From the NCBI RefSeq assembly GCF_018991925.1, contig NW_024725489.1, positions 8,892,473 through 8,956,472 of the forward strand: a DNA stretch of 64,000 bases, read 5' to 3'. This stretch comes from Homarus americanus (taxonomy: Eukaryota > Arthropoda > Malacostraca > Decapoda > Nephropidae). How positions within the stretch are numbered: the stretch's first letter is position 1; the number at the start of each line of letters is the position of its first letter. The position numbers and the translations under genes were made by a program. This document shows, piece by piece, positions 22,331 to 33,959 of this stretch. Under the pieces are notes generated by a model, which saw nothing but the letters and a program-made list of their open reading frames with translations, made no database searches and was not told the DNA's origin.

Positions 22331-22649
22331 GGGAGGGGTAGACATCCAATACCGGATGAAAGATCTTTTCAATATAAGACGACTCTAGGCAGGAACAAAG
22401 GTGTCGGCAGCTTCCATTACTGAACTTAAGTAGCAGACAACCTCACCCTTGTCGCTCACACTGAACACGACCTACAGGAGATCCTAAACACCCATGCAGG
22501 TGCATATGCACACTTCGGCCTTGAGGTTAATGTAAATAAGACTCAGATTCTCTTTCAGCCTGCCCCTGGTTCAGACACACCTCCATCATCCATCCGGCTT
22601 TATGGTACTACCCTATCTAATGTTGCCCACTTTCGGTAGCTCGGCTCCC

Positions 22650-23645
22650 ACCTGTGTAACCAGTGGGGCTCCCCAGGGGTCAGTACTAGGCCCACTCTTG
22701 TTTATAATCTACATAAGCGATCTGGATACTGGGATCAGCAGTGACATAGCAAGTTTGCGGATGACACCAAAATAGGGCGGCAGATTAATTCAGGGCATGA
22801 TGCAAATGCATTACAGGAGGATCTAAAGAAACTGCAGAGGTGGTATAAGAAATGGCAAATGAAATTCAACACCAGCAAGTGCAGCGTACTTAATATTGAA
22901 AGAACAAATACTGACAATGTATACAGCCTTAACAACATCAACCTAGAGAAGTCGACTTGTGAAAGAGACCTAGGGGCATTTGTAAGCCCGAACCTACGGC
23001 CAAGAAAACAGTGCGTTAATGTTCGAAATAAGGCAAACAGAGTATTGGGTTTTATATCTAGAAGTGTAAGTAATAAGAGTGCAGAGGTCTTATTGCAACT
23101 ATATCTTGCGCTCGTCAAGCCGCACCTCGATTATGCGGTCCAGTTCTGGTGCCCATATTATAGAATGGATATCAATTCACTAGAGTCGGTGCAGCGAAGA
23201 ATGTCGAAAATGATTCCGGGACTTAGAAACCTTCCATATCAGGATAGGTTAAAGAAACTTAACTTGCATTTCCTAGAAAGACGAAGAGTGCGGGAAGATA
23301 TGATAGAAGTATTTAAGTGGGTGAATGGAATCAATAAAGGGGATATAGATAAAGTTCTTATAATATCCGAGCAGGATAGGACTCGGAGCAACGGATTTTA
23401 AGTGGGATAAGTTTAGGTTTAGGAGGGAGATAGGAAGGAACTGGTTTACAAATAGGGTGGTGGACGAGTGGAACAGGCTTAGCAACTTTGTAGTAAGTGC
23501 TGGAACGCTGGAATGTCTTAAAAGGAGGCTAGATAGATAGATTCATGGATTATAGAGAGTGGTAGTAACTCTCGACAGGAGCTGCCATACACATGCCAAC
23601 CGGCCTATTGCAGACTCCTTATTTTCTTAAATATGTTCTTATGTT
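22650..23645 (+). mobile_element. LINE-B copy 1, 5'-truncated, nested in LINE-A
   Basis: Begins in the RT block encoding SPGVSTRP and ends with the tail tattttcttaaatatgttcttatgt. It contains the RT C terminus. Comparing LINE-A copy 2 (56380-56420) with the flanks shows that uninterrupted LINE-A sequence (ggctcccacctctccactac) is split here, so LINE-B inserted into LINE-A. Confidence 0.88.
22859..23401 (+). pseudogene. LINE-B RT C-terminal region, copy 1
   Basis: 180-codon open piece: MKFNTSKCSVLNIERTN, then FVSPNLRPRKQCVNVRNKAN, LVKPHLDYAVQFWCPYY, VQRRMSKMIPGLRNLP, MIEVFKWVNGINKGD. These are the RT thumb and C-terminal blocks of CR1/Jockey-group LINEs. The catalytic FADDT box lies just upstream at about 22755 in another frame. 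The frame is lost at 23401; the remaining end (FTNRVVDEWNRLSNF) is in another frame. Confidence 0.87.
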
Positions 23646-24442
23646 GTCCACCACTGCGGACATCGATGAAGAGATTCCACATCGGATCAGGTGTGCATCT
23701 CAAGCCTTTGGCAGACTCCGTATCTGTGTCCTCAGATGTAGGGAGCTGAAATTATCTACTGTACAAAGTTGCATGTATAAGTATATCGAGCAGTGGTCCT
23801 CCCCACCCTGCTATATCGCAGTGAGACATGGGTCACGTACTGTTGGCACCTCAAGGCACTTGAAAACTTTCACAAACGTAGTCTGCGTTCTATCCTCCGA
23901 GTTCACTGGAAAGACAAGAGAACAAATGCCAGTATTCTTGCTGACACCAACTGTAGGAGCATCGAGGCTACCATGTTACTCTCATGGACGACAGTAGACT
24001 GCCAAAGCAGTCACCTAATGAATAGTAACGTAACGCTGGCGGGCAACTGAAAAGGTATAAGGATAGTCTTAAGACAAACCTGAAATAGGGCCAAATCGAC
24101 CCCCTCGCCTGGGAGACGATTACTCCACACGTAACGTTTGGAGGAGCACCACACAAGAAGGTGTCAATACTTTCGAATTAGCCCGACTGCAAACTGAAGC
24201 AGACCAGCACCAACGCTGAAAAGACGCTGCCACCGCACTAGATGGAGCCATCCACATGTGCAACATCTGTAAACGACCCTGCCGGTCCCGTATTGGCCTC
24301 CTTAGTCGCCTTAAAACTCACCAACGAAGGTGACATCCATAATAACTCATATCATTGTCCCATACCCGGATGATCGTCATACTCGATTCCGAGTGACAGC
24401 AAAGTAGGTAGTAGTAGTAGTGCGTGTGTGTGTGTGTGTGTG

Positions 24443-24680
24443 GCGACCTGTGGTGTACTGGTCAGCATGCTCGCCTTGCAAGCAAGCAGACCTGGGTTTG
24501 ATCCCTGGGCAGGGTGAAAACTATGTTCAAGTTTCTTTATGCCATTTGCCTCTGTCTACCCAGCAGTAGTTGGGTACCTGGATGTTAAGAGATTTGCGGA
24601 TCGTGTTCTGGGGTAATGGTTACTGCAATGATTGTTTATCAGACCACAGCTTGCAGCCCAGAGAAATTCAACACATATAA
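24443..24680 (+). mobile_element. tRNA-Ala-derived SINE (family 1)
   Basis: The head (24443-24515) resembles a tRNA gene: A-box-like tggtgtactggtcagcatg, a stem-loop with loop cttgcaa (anticodon TGC, Ala) and B box gggtttgatccctgg. A body follows with gtttctttatgccatttgcc and ctacccagcagtagttgggt, shared with copies at 25.66 and 58.64 kb. The 3' end is uncertain. RNA polymerase III promoter function is inferred from the boxes. Confidence 0.82.
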
Positions 24681-24689
24681 CAGTAAGTA

Positions 24690-25516
<827 letters not shown>

Positions 25517-25659
25517 TGTAAATCCACAATGAAAAACACATGAGGCAACTGAAGATGTCTTGAATAAAGACGAAAGCTAAGGTACTCCGTTGTTTCCATT
25601 TTCCCGTGTGATTTTATCAAGATATATATATATATGTATTAATTTAAGTTATTACATTA

Positions 25660-25763
25660 GCCAGTGCAGTTGGCGAGTTGTCCGGTATTCTCAAACTATT
25701 CCTTGACACTGGGTCATGCAGCTCGTTAACTTAGGGTATGGTTGTTATATTGACGACAGCTTC
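25660..25763 (+). mobile_element. SINE family 1, 5' piece split by LINE-B
   Basis: Matches the reverse complement of the 58.64-58.94 kb SINE from gtgcagttggcgagttg through ctcgttaacttagggtatgg to gacagcttctt. The rest of the SINE resumes at 26665, after LINE-B copy 2, showing a nested insertion. Confidence 0.82.
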
Positions 25764-26561
25764 TTCATAAACGATCTAGATACTGGGATCAGCAGTAACA
25801 TAAGCAAGATTGCGGATGACACCAAAATAGGGCGGCAGATTAATTCAGGGCAGAATGCAAATGCACTACAAGAGGATTTAAATAAACTGCAGGAGTGGTC
25901 AGAAAAATGGCAAATGAAATTCAACACCAGTAAGTGTAGCGTACTTAATATTGGAATAACAACTACTGTCGATGTATACAGCCTTAACAACATCAACCTA
26001 GGGAAGTCGACTTGTGAAAGAGACTTAGGGGTACTTGTAAGCCCGGACCTATGGCCTAGAAAACAGTGCGTTAATGTTCGAAATAAGGCAAACAGGGTAT
26101 TAGGTAATAAGAGTGCAGAGGTCATATTGCAAGTATATCTTGCGTTAGTCAGGCCGCACCTCGATTATGCGGGTCAGTTCTGGTGCCCTTATTATAGAGT
26201 GGATATCAATTCACTGAAGTCGGTGCAGCGAAGAGTGACGAAAATGATTCCGGGACTAAGAAACCTTCCATATCAAGATAGGTTCAAGAAACTAAACTTG
26301 CATTCCCTAGAAAGACGAAGAGTGTGGGGAGATATGATAGAAGTATTTAAGTGGGTGAAAGGAATCAATAAAAGAGATATAGATAAAGTTCTTATAATAT
26401 CTGAGCAGGATAGGACTCGTTCATCGGATAAGTTTAGGTTTAGGAGGGAGATAGGAAGAAACTGGTTTACAAATAGGGTGGTGGACGAATGGAACAGGCT
26501 TAGCAACTTTGTAGTAAGTGCTGGAACGCTGGAATGTCTTAAAAGGAGACTAGATAGATAG
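25716..26561 (+). CDS. LINE-B RT C-terminal ORF, copy 2 (intact frame)
   Basis: 281-codon open frame; the true LINE portion starts about residue 17 (INDLDTGISSNISK). It carries the RT catalytic box as IADDTKIG (usual Phe is Ile), then MKFNTSKCSVLNIG, CERDLGVLVSPDLWPRKQC, LVRPHLDYAGQFWCPYY, VQRRVTKMIPGLRNLPYQD and ends DEWNRLSNFVVSAGTLECLK with a stop. It is the only LINE-B copy here with an unbroken frame from the catalytic box to the C terminus. The first residues come from the interrupted SINE. The element is 5'-truncated, so it cannot act alone. Confidence 0.87.
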   Translation: MQLVNLGYGCYIDDSFFINDLDTGISSNISKIADDTKIGRQINSGQNANALQEDLNKLQEWSEKWQMKFNTSKCSVLNIGITTTVDVYSLNNINLGKSTCERDLGVLVSPDLWPRKQCVNVRNKANRVLGNKSAEVILQVYLALVRPHLDYAGQFWCPYYRVDINSLKSVQRRVTKMIPGLRNLPYQDRFKKLNLHSLERRRVWGDMIEVFKWVKGINKRDIDKVLIISEQDRTRSSDKFRFRREIGRNWFTNRVVDEWNRLSNFVVSAGTLECLKRRLDR

Positions 26562-26664
26562 ATTCATGGATGATAGAGTGGTAGTAACTCTCGACAGGAG
26601 CTGCCACGCACAGGCCAACCGGCCTATTGCAGACTCCTTATGTTATTATGTTATGTTCTTATGT
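25764..26664 (+). mobile_element. LINE-B copy 2, 5'-truncated, nested in a SINE
   Basis: Begins inside the RT domain (NDLDTGISSN) and ends in the tail ttatgttattatgttatgttcttatgt. It is closely similar to copies at 22.65 and 31.24 kb, and lies between two halves of one SINE. Confidence 0.9.
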
Positions 26665-26735
26665 ACACACTATGCAAATTCACGCCTAGGTGACTCCTGG
26701 GCCAGCCATCCTTGTTACATGTGGGGCAACCATGA
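26665..26735 (+). mobile_element. SINE family 1, 3' piece split by LINE-B
   Basis: Sequence aaattcacgcctaggtg through ccatccttgttaca matches the 3' half of the SINE at 58.64 kb (minus strand). It continues the piece ending at 25763. Confidence 0.8.
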
Positions 26736-27749
26736 TTATTATTAATAGTTATATAAATATGGGCTTCATAAATTATGCTTATATAATTACTACATCATCG
26801 GTAATTATACTATGAGTAAGTGTCCATTAAATACTTTCTGATACAGATTGTCACTTAACTTCATTGTCTTTCAAATGTCCTCTGCACACCACTGTCCAAC
26901 CGGGTCAGTAATTTATCCGCCGGTTAACTTCAGTCATCCCAGGTATCTCAGACATGTGTGTTAAAGAAGCTCACTATAACTCACTTCAAGTATTCAAGCA
27001 CTCACTGCTCAGTGCTTATAGTCTTAGTTATGTTGATATTATACGTTAAATGTCCATAGACTATACTAAGCTGAATAAAAGGAGAAAAGATCATTTGGAT
27101 CTTGCAACCTTTGTCCAAAAACATTTATTGTTGTTACTTATAAATTACCAACAGCGCTGTATCTCCAGGACCATTCATCAGTGACTACAACAGGTAAACA
27201 GAGGTAACGCCCACCGTGTGACCCAGTGGGCCCGGGTTACATATGAGCTCTGAGTGTGTACGTGCATTTTGGCGAGACACACCCTTGCAACTTCCCCGGC
27301 ATCGATGCCATCTTGGACACATCTTCAACGCCAACTTGGATACGTCACTACAACGTCATATCAAGACGCCATTTTGAACTTTTCTACAACCAACAAGGAG
27401 TGATCGTGACCCACTGTGTAGTTACTGATCAAGGAGACGTCCCAGTGAAAGTTCACTGAGTAAACTCCAGATTTTCGGTAATCTTCTAACAAGACGACCA
27501 ACTTAGGCATTTCACAGACCCTCATTAGTTTGTTACACCCAGACAGTTAACATATTCGACGACATACAGTCATATGTTAGGTATCATGATAGGTTAGTTT
27601 TCAAATACAAGTGCCATGTTTTGTTTATTTCTTAAATAATATTTGTTTTCGTTTTTTCAATTTAATGGTTCACATATACTTTCATTCACTTATTGTTCAC
27701 AAGGTTCTTTTTTAATTTACTACATCAAGTTAAGTGATCACAATATTGA
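26736..27749 (+). repeat. Putative LTR and leader of gypsy element B
   Basis: No gene. The stretch has LTR-like features: AT-rich start, ctgaataaaagg polyadenylation-type signal near 27072, and a run of leader sequence (27230-27600) whose organisation parallels the leader of the related element at 60.1-60.9 kb, including the shared word atattcgacg. Exact LTR ends are not identified. Confidence 0.4.
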
Positions 27750-29965
27750 ACAAATGGTGGAGGACTTGCCTTCCTGCACTGATTCTGACAACTCGACACA
27801 TTCTGAGACATTTGTGGTAGTTATGGTATATTTGAGGATATGCGTGGAACACATACTGATTTACATGTAGTCTCTTCAATTGAGCATGCTGAAGAATACA
27901 TTGACACTGTTTTTGATGATTTAAACCATGCAGAGCTGCGATCTGGTTGTTCTTATGATACTACGCCTGTTCCATGTCCTACTGTTCCTCACAGTGCTAC
28001 TTCACCTAATACCATTTCATTAATGCTTCAGGCTTCCAGTAACCATGATTAACACTGCCCCAAGACACGTCACCCATGACTCTTAAGTTATCAAAACTTT
28101 GCCACAACAGGATCCCAATACTTTATTCACTGGGGATGATCCTAATTATCATGTGGTTACTTTTTGGACGAGTAGGTGAAGATGCTATGCAGAATAATAG
28201 TATAAAGGAAAGTGCCGATCGTAAATCTTTTGTGTGATCTCACATCAAGCATGATAGTAACGCAAGTCATTTGATGAAGGCTAGTGGCCTCGTTCACACG
28301 GATTATGATGAATTTAGGAGAAACATTATTAGCTTTTTTATCACGGTTCACTTGGTAGGGATCTCAATTAGATTTTGAGATGGGCTGACAGAGCCTCATC
28401 ATTTAGTCGAACAAAACGTGTTCATGAGTCAATCCCTCAGATTGGCTTGACCATGACGGTAAAATGGAAGTGGAGCATGTTGGGTTTCTCTTTGAATTTG
28501 TGCATTTTTTACGTCAACCTGAGTTCCCTGGGTATAGTGACGCAAAAAAAAAAAAAACATGAAGTTTACTAAGAATTACAGACTTCACCTGCAAACTTGT
28601 ACTTCCGGTTGAACATACACTAATTGCCAAATCAGTTGCGCCTGTCACTCCGACTCAGCAACGAATTTACAAAGAGTTTGTATGCAAACATTTCACCAAG
28701 AAAGGACATACTATTAAATATTGTTACCAGCTCCAACAAGGTGGTAACAAAACTAAACACCACCCAACCCCTAAACTTAATTCAAGACTTCAACAAGAAC
28801 AACCTTGATCCCTTATGGCAGGTGCTAAGACAAAATCTGCTGCTGAACCGACAGGTGATTCATGGTGTGTGTTTCATGACTCACGGTGTAATGGTGCAAG
28901 GTATGATAAAACACAGCTACAGCTTCGACATTCAATATCTATTTGGTAAAGACAATATTCCAGCTGAAGATGTGAAGAGAATGTCTTTCTCGTGTCCTAC
29001 TTGTGTTCAGTATAAGCCAAGATTTTGTCGACCAGAGACGACAAAATCAAAGCAACGCTGCCGTTGATTTCAGAGAACCGCTGTCATCACCGTCATGAAA
29101 CTGATATTTTCTCACAATTACATATGAGTTTTCACGCTTCCCATTCGCGTTCCCATGTAATGATACGACCATATAGATTGTCATCAATTGCCTTAATCAT
29201 TTGTTTGTTATTTTCGGTATGCCTGCATTAATAAATTCAGACAGAGGTGCCTCGTTTATGCCATCTGAAGTGCGTCATTTTCTATGCGGTCGAGGGATAT
29301 CCACAAGTCAAATTACTCCAAATTATAATCCCCAAGGCAATGGCCAGTGTCCTGAATTGACTTAATGTCTGTAGATAAGGATGGAGGGCTATTGCTTGTT
29401 GTTGGGTTGGAGGATAGGGGTTTAGGTTATCTAGAAAGCTATAACTCTTCCAGTGAATACTAAACACTTGCTATCACTCACAGGGAACTTGTTCTGCAAG
29501 ATGCAATACATTCAATTCGTACTCTACTTTCAACTGCAACAAACACAACGCCCCTTGAACGTTTATTCAACTATCAGCTTTGACCAGCCACTGGGCTCTC
29601 AATTTCAACCTGGCTCTCTCTACACCCGGCCCTGCACTTCTGAAACCCCGTGTCAGAGACACCAAATATGACCCTATTGTTGAAGAGGCACAACTCCTTG
29701 AAGTGAACCCTCAGTATGCCCATGCTGCCGAACGGCAGGGAGACGACAGTATCAGGTCGAAATCTGACTCCAATTGGGGGATACTCCAACTGTCACGAAT
29801 GAAACCGAGCGTTCTTCTTCCTCCGTTGTTGGGAGCACCGATACCCTAGACACCCACATTAACAGTGACAAGGACATTGATTCAACAAGATACGATGGCA
29901 AATTTGCGAATAAGCCACAGTTTATCCAGCAACCTGTCACGCATTCTCCCGAGAGTATGACATAA
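27750..29965 (+). pseudogene. Ty3/gypsy element B: gag joined to integrase, pol middle lost
   Basis: Broken plus-strand remains of a gypsy element. Gag starts near 27754 (MVEDLPSCTDSDNS) and continues in several frames: KSFVRSHIKHDSN near 28223, then a knuckle (KHFTKKGHTIKYCYQLQ near 28690). At about 28930 it passes directly into the integrase zinc region (NIPAEDVKRMSFSCPTCVQY, about 28955). Integrase core traces follow in mixed frames (NKFRQRC near 29240, PKAMASVL near 29330), then KPRVRDTKYDPIVEEAQL (29645) and an Asp/Ser-rich C terminus to 29965. Protease, RT and RNase H are absent. It belongs to the same family as the element at 60.98 kb. Confidence 0.82.
28624..29067 (+). pseudogene. Gag-to-integrase junction frame of element B
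   Basis: 147-codon frame spanning the deletion. Its first half is out of frame with the gag knuckle; its second half (SFDIQYLFGKDNIPAEDVKR, CPTCVQYKPRFCRPETTK) is the integrase zinc-binding region with the CxxC pair. It marks where pol was lost. Confidence 0.75.
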
Positions 29966-30179
29966 CTAGGAAGAACAGAGCCTCACCGTCATCCCCTGAA
30001 ATGTTTGTCATAATCTCTGTCCTGATGCTCATGCTTAGGTTGTGTTATAGTTTGCCCATAGATGATAATTGTGTTTTTTATGCGTTTTTGTTTGTTTTAT
30101 TACAGATGGTTATGTTCTCTGTTGAATAAAACCAAGAAATGTGAGACTGGGTTCACTTCAGTTGGACGGATATATGAGT

Positions 30180-30262
30180 GATAGGGGTTGGTTTTAAAGG
30201 GGGTTGCCTAGTATGGGTCAATAGACCTGCTGCAGTTTCCTTCATTCATATGTTCTTATGTT
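30180..30262 (+). mobile_element. LINE 3' tail fragment
   Basis: Short stretch ending gggtcaatagacctgctgca and a tcatatgttcttatgtt tail, the type of 3' end seen on LINE-B copies. No coding part remains. Confidence 0.6.
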
Positions 30263-30265
30263 CCG

Positions 30266-30840
30266 TACATTCCTTTAATACTCTGGTAAATATCTCGCCC
30301 GAGCCTGGTGACTTATTAGTTTTTAGTTTATCTATTACTAACTCTCTTTAGCTATTTTCTTCACTATTTCTGTAAACTGTAGGTACTTCGAGTATAAAGT
30401 ATAAGTTTTGGGTTGTCAAAACTGATGAAAAATATTGATTCAGAATATTGCTCATTTACCCCTCGCTATCAGTTTGCTGGCTTGAATCTGACTGTATTGG
30501 TCGAATCTTGCCGCGTGTTTAAGTTTGGTTCATTTGGAAGAACTAGTTAGGGCTTGTCACGGCCTCTCTCACCAGTTTTACTCACTATCTCTATATCTCA
30601 CCTGACATTCTGGTTCATTATATAAAACTCTTTTCTGCCCACTATTAGTCTTTAAAAAAATTTTCCTACATTTTGGGTCATTGTTATTTGATCTTCGCTT
30701 TTTTACAGTACGGAATATTCTGGGGTTTTGTTCATTAAGTAATTCATTATTATTCTCATATCTGGGGTGGCTCTTCTTCTGTCCAACTGTTAGATAGGGT
30801 GGAATCAAAGGCATTAAATTCGTCTTATTAACTCTCCTCC
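30266..30840 (-). mobile_element. CR1/Jockey-group LINE fragment, minus strand
   Basis: The reverse strand encodes NQYFSSVLTTQN, then VIDKLKTNKSPGSGEIFTRV near 30290, the conserved start of a LINE RT, with pre-RT sequence upstream to 30840 (RYENNNELLNEQNPR). Both ends are truncated. Stops are frequent. Confidence 0.75.
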
Positions 30841-30894
30841 ATTAGTTGATAATCTTTCTTCCTTTTCTCTTCACCGCAATGTTGCTTCACTCTC

Positions 30895-31180
30895 TCTCTT
30901 TTACAGGTACTTAAGCGGGTAATGTTCGGTGGATTTGGCATCCTGTGGACCGCCGGCAAGGCCGTGGGCTCGTAACACACATCTTGCCTGCGGTGCCCAC
31001 AATTTGTGTGTGGATGTCGGTCACACTAAAATAACCAGTTATAGTGCATCCTTCTTTCCTGAAACAGCCAAACTGTGGAATGTTCTGCCTTCTTCTGTAT
31101 TTCCATACTCATACAATCTGTCTTACTTTAAAAAGATGATTTTCCGGCATCTTCGTGGTGTAGATTAATATAATCTTTTT
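30895..31180 (+). mobile_element. LINE 3' end fragment (different family)
   Basis: Plus-strand frame with HTKITSYSASFFPETAKLWN and NLSYFKKMIFRHLRG, a C-terminal block typical of Jockey/RTE-type LINEs (polypeptide ending in a basic helix after ...LWNxLP). A T-rich tail follows to 31220. No catalytic region is left. Confidence 0.75.
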
Positions 31181-31239
31181 ATTCTTCTATTTTAAATTTC
31201 TTTTTACTCTTATTTTTTCGCCTCCTAAGCCCCGTTGTG

Positions 31240-31765
31240 GGTTGATGATTATGCGGTTCAGTTCTGGTGCCCTTATTATAGAATGGATATCAATTCACTA
31301 GAGTCGGTGCAGCGAAGAATGACGAAAATGATTCCGGGACTTAGAAACCTTCCATATCAGGATAGGTTAAAGAAACTTAACTTGCATTTCCTAGAAAGAC
31401 GAAGAGTGCGGGAAGATATGATAGAAGTATTTAAGTGGGTGAAAGGAATCAATAAAGGGGATATAGATAAAGTTCATATAATATCCGAGCAGGATAGGAC
31501 TCGGAGCAACGGATTTTAAGTTGGATAAGTTTAGGTTTAGGAGGGAGATAGGAAGAAACTGGTTCACAAATAGGGTGGTGGACGAGTGGAACAAGCTTAG
31601 CAACTTTGTAGTAAGTGCTGGAACTCTGGAAAGTTTCAAAAGGAGGCTAGCTAGATTCATGGGTGATAGAGAGTGGAAGTAACTCTCGATAGGAGCTGCC
31701 ATGAACAGGTCAACCGGCCTATTGCAGACTCCTTATTTTCTTAGGTTCTTATGTTCTTATGTACC
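31240..31765 (+). mobile_element. LINE-B copy 3, 5'-truncated
   Basis: Begins at DYAVQFWCPYYRMDIN and runs to the tail attttcttaggttcttatgt. The open piece 31235-31519 matches copy 1 almost residue for residue, with the same frameshift near 31515 (agcaacggatttt), so copies 1 and 3 share a parent that already had it. It abuts the 5' side of the gypsy element C, whose 5' LTR is missing. Confidence 0.88.
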
Positions 31766-31939
31766 GAAGTGTTTAAAGGGTAGTTATTGTGCTCTCGTGT
31801 GGTGTGATGGTGAAGATTTTTGTAAACAAATAAGTGTTATACTTGTATAAAAATTGTGAGGTTAGGTGATAACTGTGAAAAATTTGGAAACCTGGTAGGA
31901 AAAGTTGATTAATTTCAGGAGACCAATGATGTTCACTTT

Positions 31940-33270
31940 TTGTACCAGTGTAATAAGGAGGAACTAATTGAAGTGGCATCTATGTATGAAATTTCTCTGA
32001 GGTCATATATCAAAAGTGATATACAGAGAGAGTTAATTGATGAATTGGTGTCTTTGTCAATATTGGCGGAAGTTGGAGGTGTTGGTAATTTTAGTGGTGA
32101 TTATAAACAGATAAGTGAACAAGTGGCAATGGAAAAGTTAAAATTAGAATTTGAATTTAAGAAAATGCAATTAGAGGCAGAAAGGGAGAAGATACAGGCA
32201 GATAAAGAGGTAGAGCTGAGGAAATTAGAAGTAGAGGAGAGGACAGGTATAAGGAGAGGAAATGGAGATAAAGATAATAAAGGATGTAATTTACCTGAGT
32301 TTGTGGAAGAAGAAGCTGAGGACGTCTTTATTCAGTTTGAAAAAGTTGCAACTATTAAGAAATGGGACAAAAGTGACTGGGCAATATTGGTGTAGAGTAA
32401 ATTTAAGGGTAAGGCCAGAGAGGCGTATGCGTGTCTGAGTATGTCATAGTCTGTGGATTATGAGACTGTTAAAGAAGCTTTGTTTAAGACGGTGGAAATG
32501 GATCCAGAAGTGTACAAGTTTAGGGACATTAAGAAAATGAGTGGGCAAACTCATCTTGAAGTGGCTAGATAATTTAGGATGATATTTGATAGATGGTGTA
32601 AGTCTGAGGAAGTAAAGACTGTGGATGACATAAGACAGTTAGTCCTGTTGGAACATTTTAAAAGTCTTGTGCACCCTGAGATTAAGTATGAAATAAGTAA
32701 GAATAGAGAGAAGAATTTGATGAATGCAGCTAGGTTGGCTGACCAGTTAGCAGTGGCACACAAAATGTATAAGGAGGAGGTGTCACATAAACAAGGTGGA
32801 GTAAGGCATAATAAAAGCCAGAATTATGACAGAAATCATAAGTATCAGAACTATCCAAATGTTAAGCAGCCTAGTCAAAATTATTCTAAAGGAGGTCCAC
32901 CTAACCAGGTGTTGCAAAATACTGTAAGGAATACATCACAAGGACAAACACAATATAAACATCCAAGACCTCAGTCCAATTATAACCCTTATGTTAGTAG
33001 ACAGGAGAAACCACCAATAAAATGTTTTGCATGTGGAGAAATTGGCCATGCTAAATATCAGTGTCAGAGTGGCCCAAAGTCTGCGGCATTAACTGTTGCG
33101 GGAAGGCCGCGGAATATTTGTAATGTAAGAGGTAACGAGTACTGTGTGAGTAAGCCAAAATCTGTGAATTTTGAGCCATTTATTACTGAAGGAAAGGTTG
33201 GGATTAAAGGTAGTCCTGAGAAGAAAATTATAATATTGAGAGATACTGGAGCAAATCAGAGTGTAATTTA
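31940..33270 (+). pseudogene. Gag of element C, with CCHC knuckle and protease start
   Basis: First open piece (151 codons) has a Leu-rich start, then a long charged coiled coil (KLKLEFEFKKMQLEAEREKI). Three in-frame stops lie near 32393, 32446 and 32569. The second piece (32579-33271) continues with capsid-like helices, an Asn/Gln-rich linker, a single knuckle CFACGEIGHAKYQC (33023-33064) and the protease active site RDTGANQS at about 33240. Gag would package the RNA; the protease would process the polyprotein. The nonsense codons make it non-functional. Confidence 0.85.
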
Positions 33271-33341
33271 AAAATGTATTAGAGTGGACAGAGTAGTCTT
33301 ATTCTGGTGAAGAAGTAAATTTAAGAGGATTAGGGTCAGAG

Positions 33342-33903
33342 ATGACTGTCCCATTACATAATGTAAATCTTGAGAGTGGATTTGTGAGTGACATTGTAAA
33401 AGTTGGGGTAAGTGTTGAACTTCCCGTACCTGTAGTACAGATGTTATTGGGTAATGATTTGGCTGGCGATAAGGTGGTCCCAGAGCCTATTATGTGTGAA
33501 AATCCATTTGATGAAGAGGTTACTGTAGAGGTGAACCATGCTGTGAAAAATGAAGATGTGTTATATGATTCAAAGAAGTGTAAACCTGATGGTGAAATAC
33601 AGTATAATGAAATTGTGTACCCAGCTTGTGTTGTGACCAGGTCAATGTCAAAGAGAAGAGAAAAGTTTGATGATGATTTTGGGAATAGGTGATATATTTG
33701 GTAAAGAGGATGTTATGACCAGAGATAATACAATAGAGTTGGAAAATAATAAGGAATGTACTGTAGAAGCAAAAATTGATGTACTACCAGATTTTGTTGT
33801 GGACAAGGAGGAATTAGTAAGGTTACAAAACAGCGACGAGAGTTTGAGGGATTGTTGGAGTGAAGCTAAGAGAAATGGGGGTGAGAGTGATGTATCAATT
33901 TGA
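33342..33903 (+). pseudogene. Protease C terminus and linker of element C
   Basis: Two overlapping frames (33342-33692 and 33667-33903). PVPVVQMLLGNDLAGDKVVP fits the C-terminal part of a retropepsin (the LLG-type block). An acidic linker follows, then DKEELVRLQNSDESLRDCWS, the usual lead-in to the integrase zinc domain. Confidence 0.75.
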
Positions 33904-33959
33904 TTTTGTGTACAAAGTGGTGTGTTAATGAGAAAGTGGAGGCCTGCTGATGTTCCAGC

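Larger units (their letters stand above)
19764..24420 (+). mobile_element. LINE-A copy 1, interrupted by LINE-B
   Basis: Non-LTR retrotransposon with an apurinic-type endonuclease followed by RT. The 5' part (19764-20250) matches copy 2 at 53.65 kb closely. Endonuclease traces cover 20290-21020 (SAYAPTLDVEDDIKEAFY near 20605, then RDFNTSVGRDAK). RT covers 21450-22640. LINE-B sits at about 22650-23645, and the remainder of LINE-A resumes with VDIDEEIPHRIR-type sequence at 23646, ending in a gtagtagtag tail at 24405. Numerous stops and frameshifts. It is antisense to the tektin gene. Confidence 0.88.

Noticed and set aside
24443..24515. Possible tRNA-Ala gene
   Set aside because: A and B boxes are present, but the stems pair poorly and a SINE body shared with other copies follows directly.
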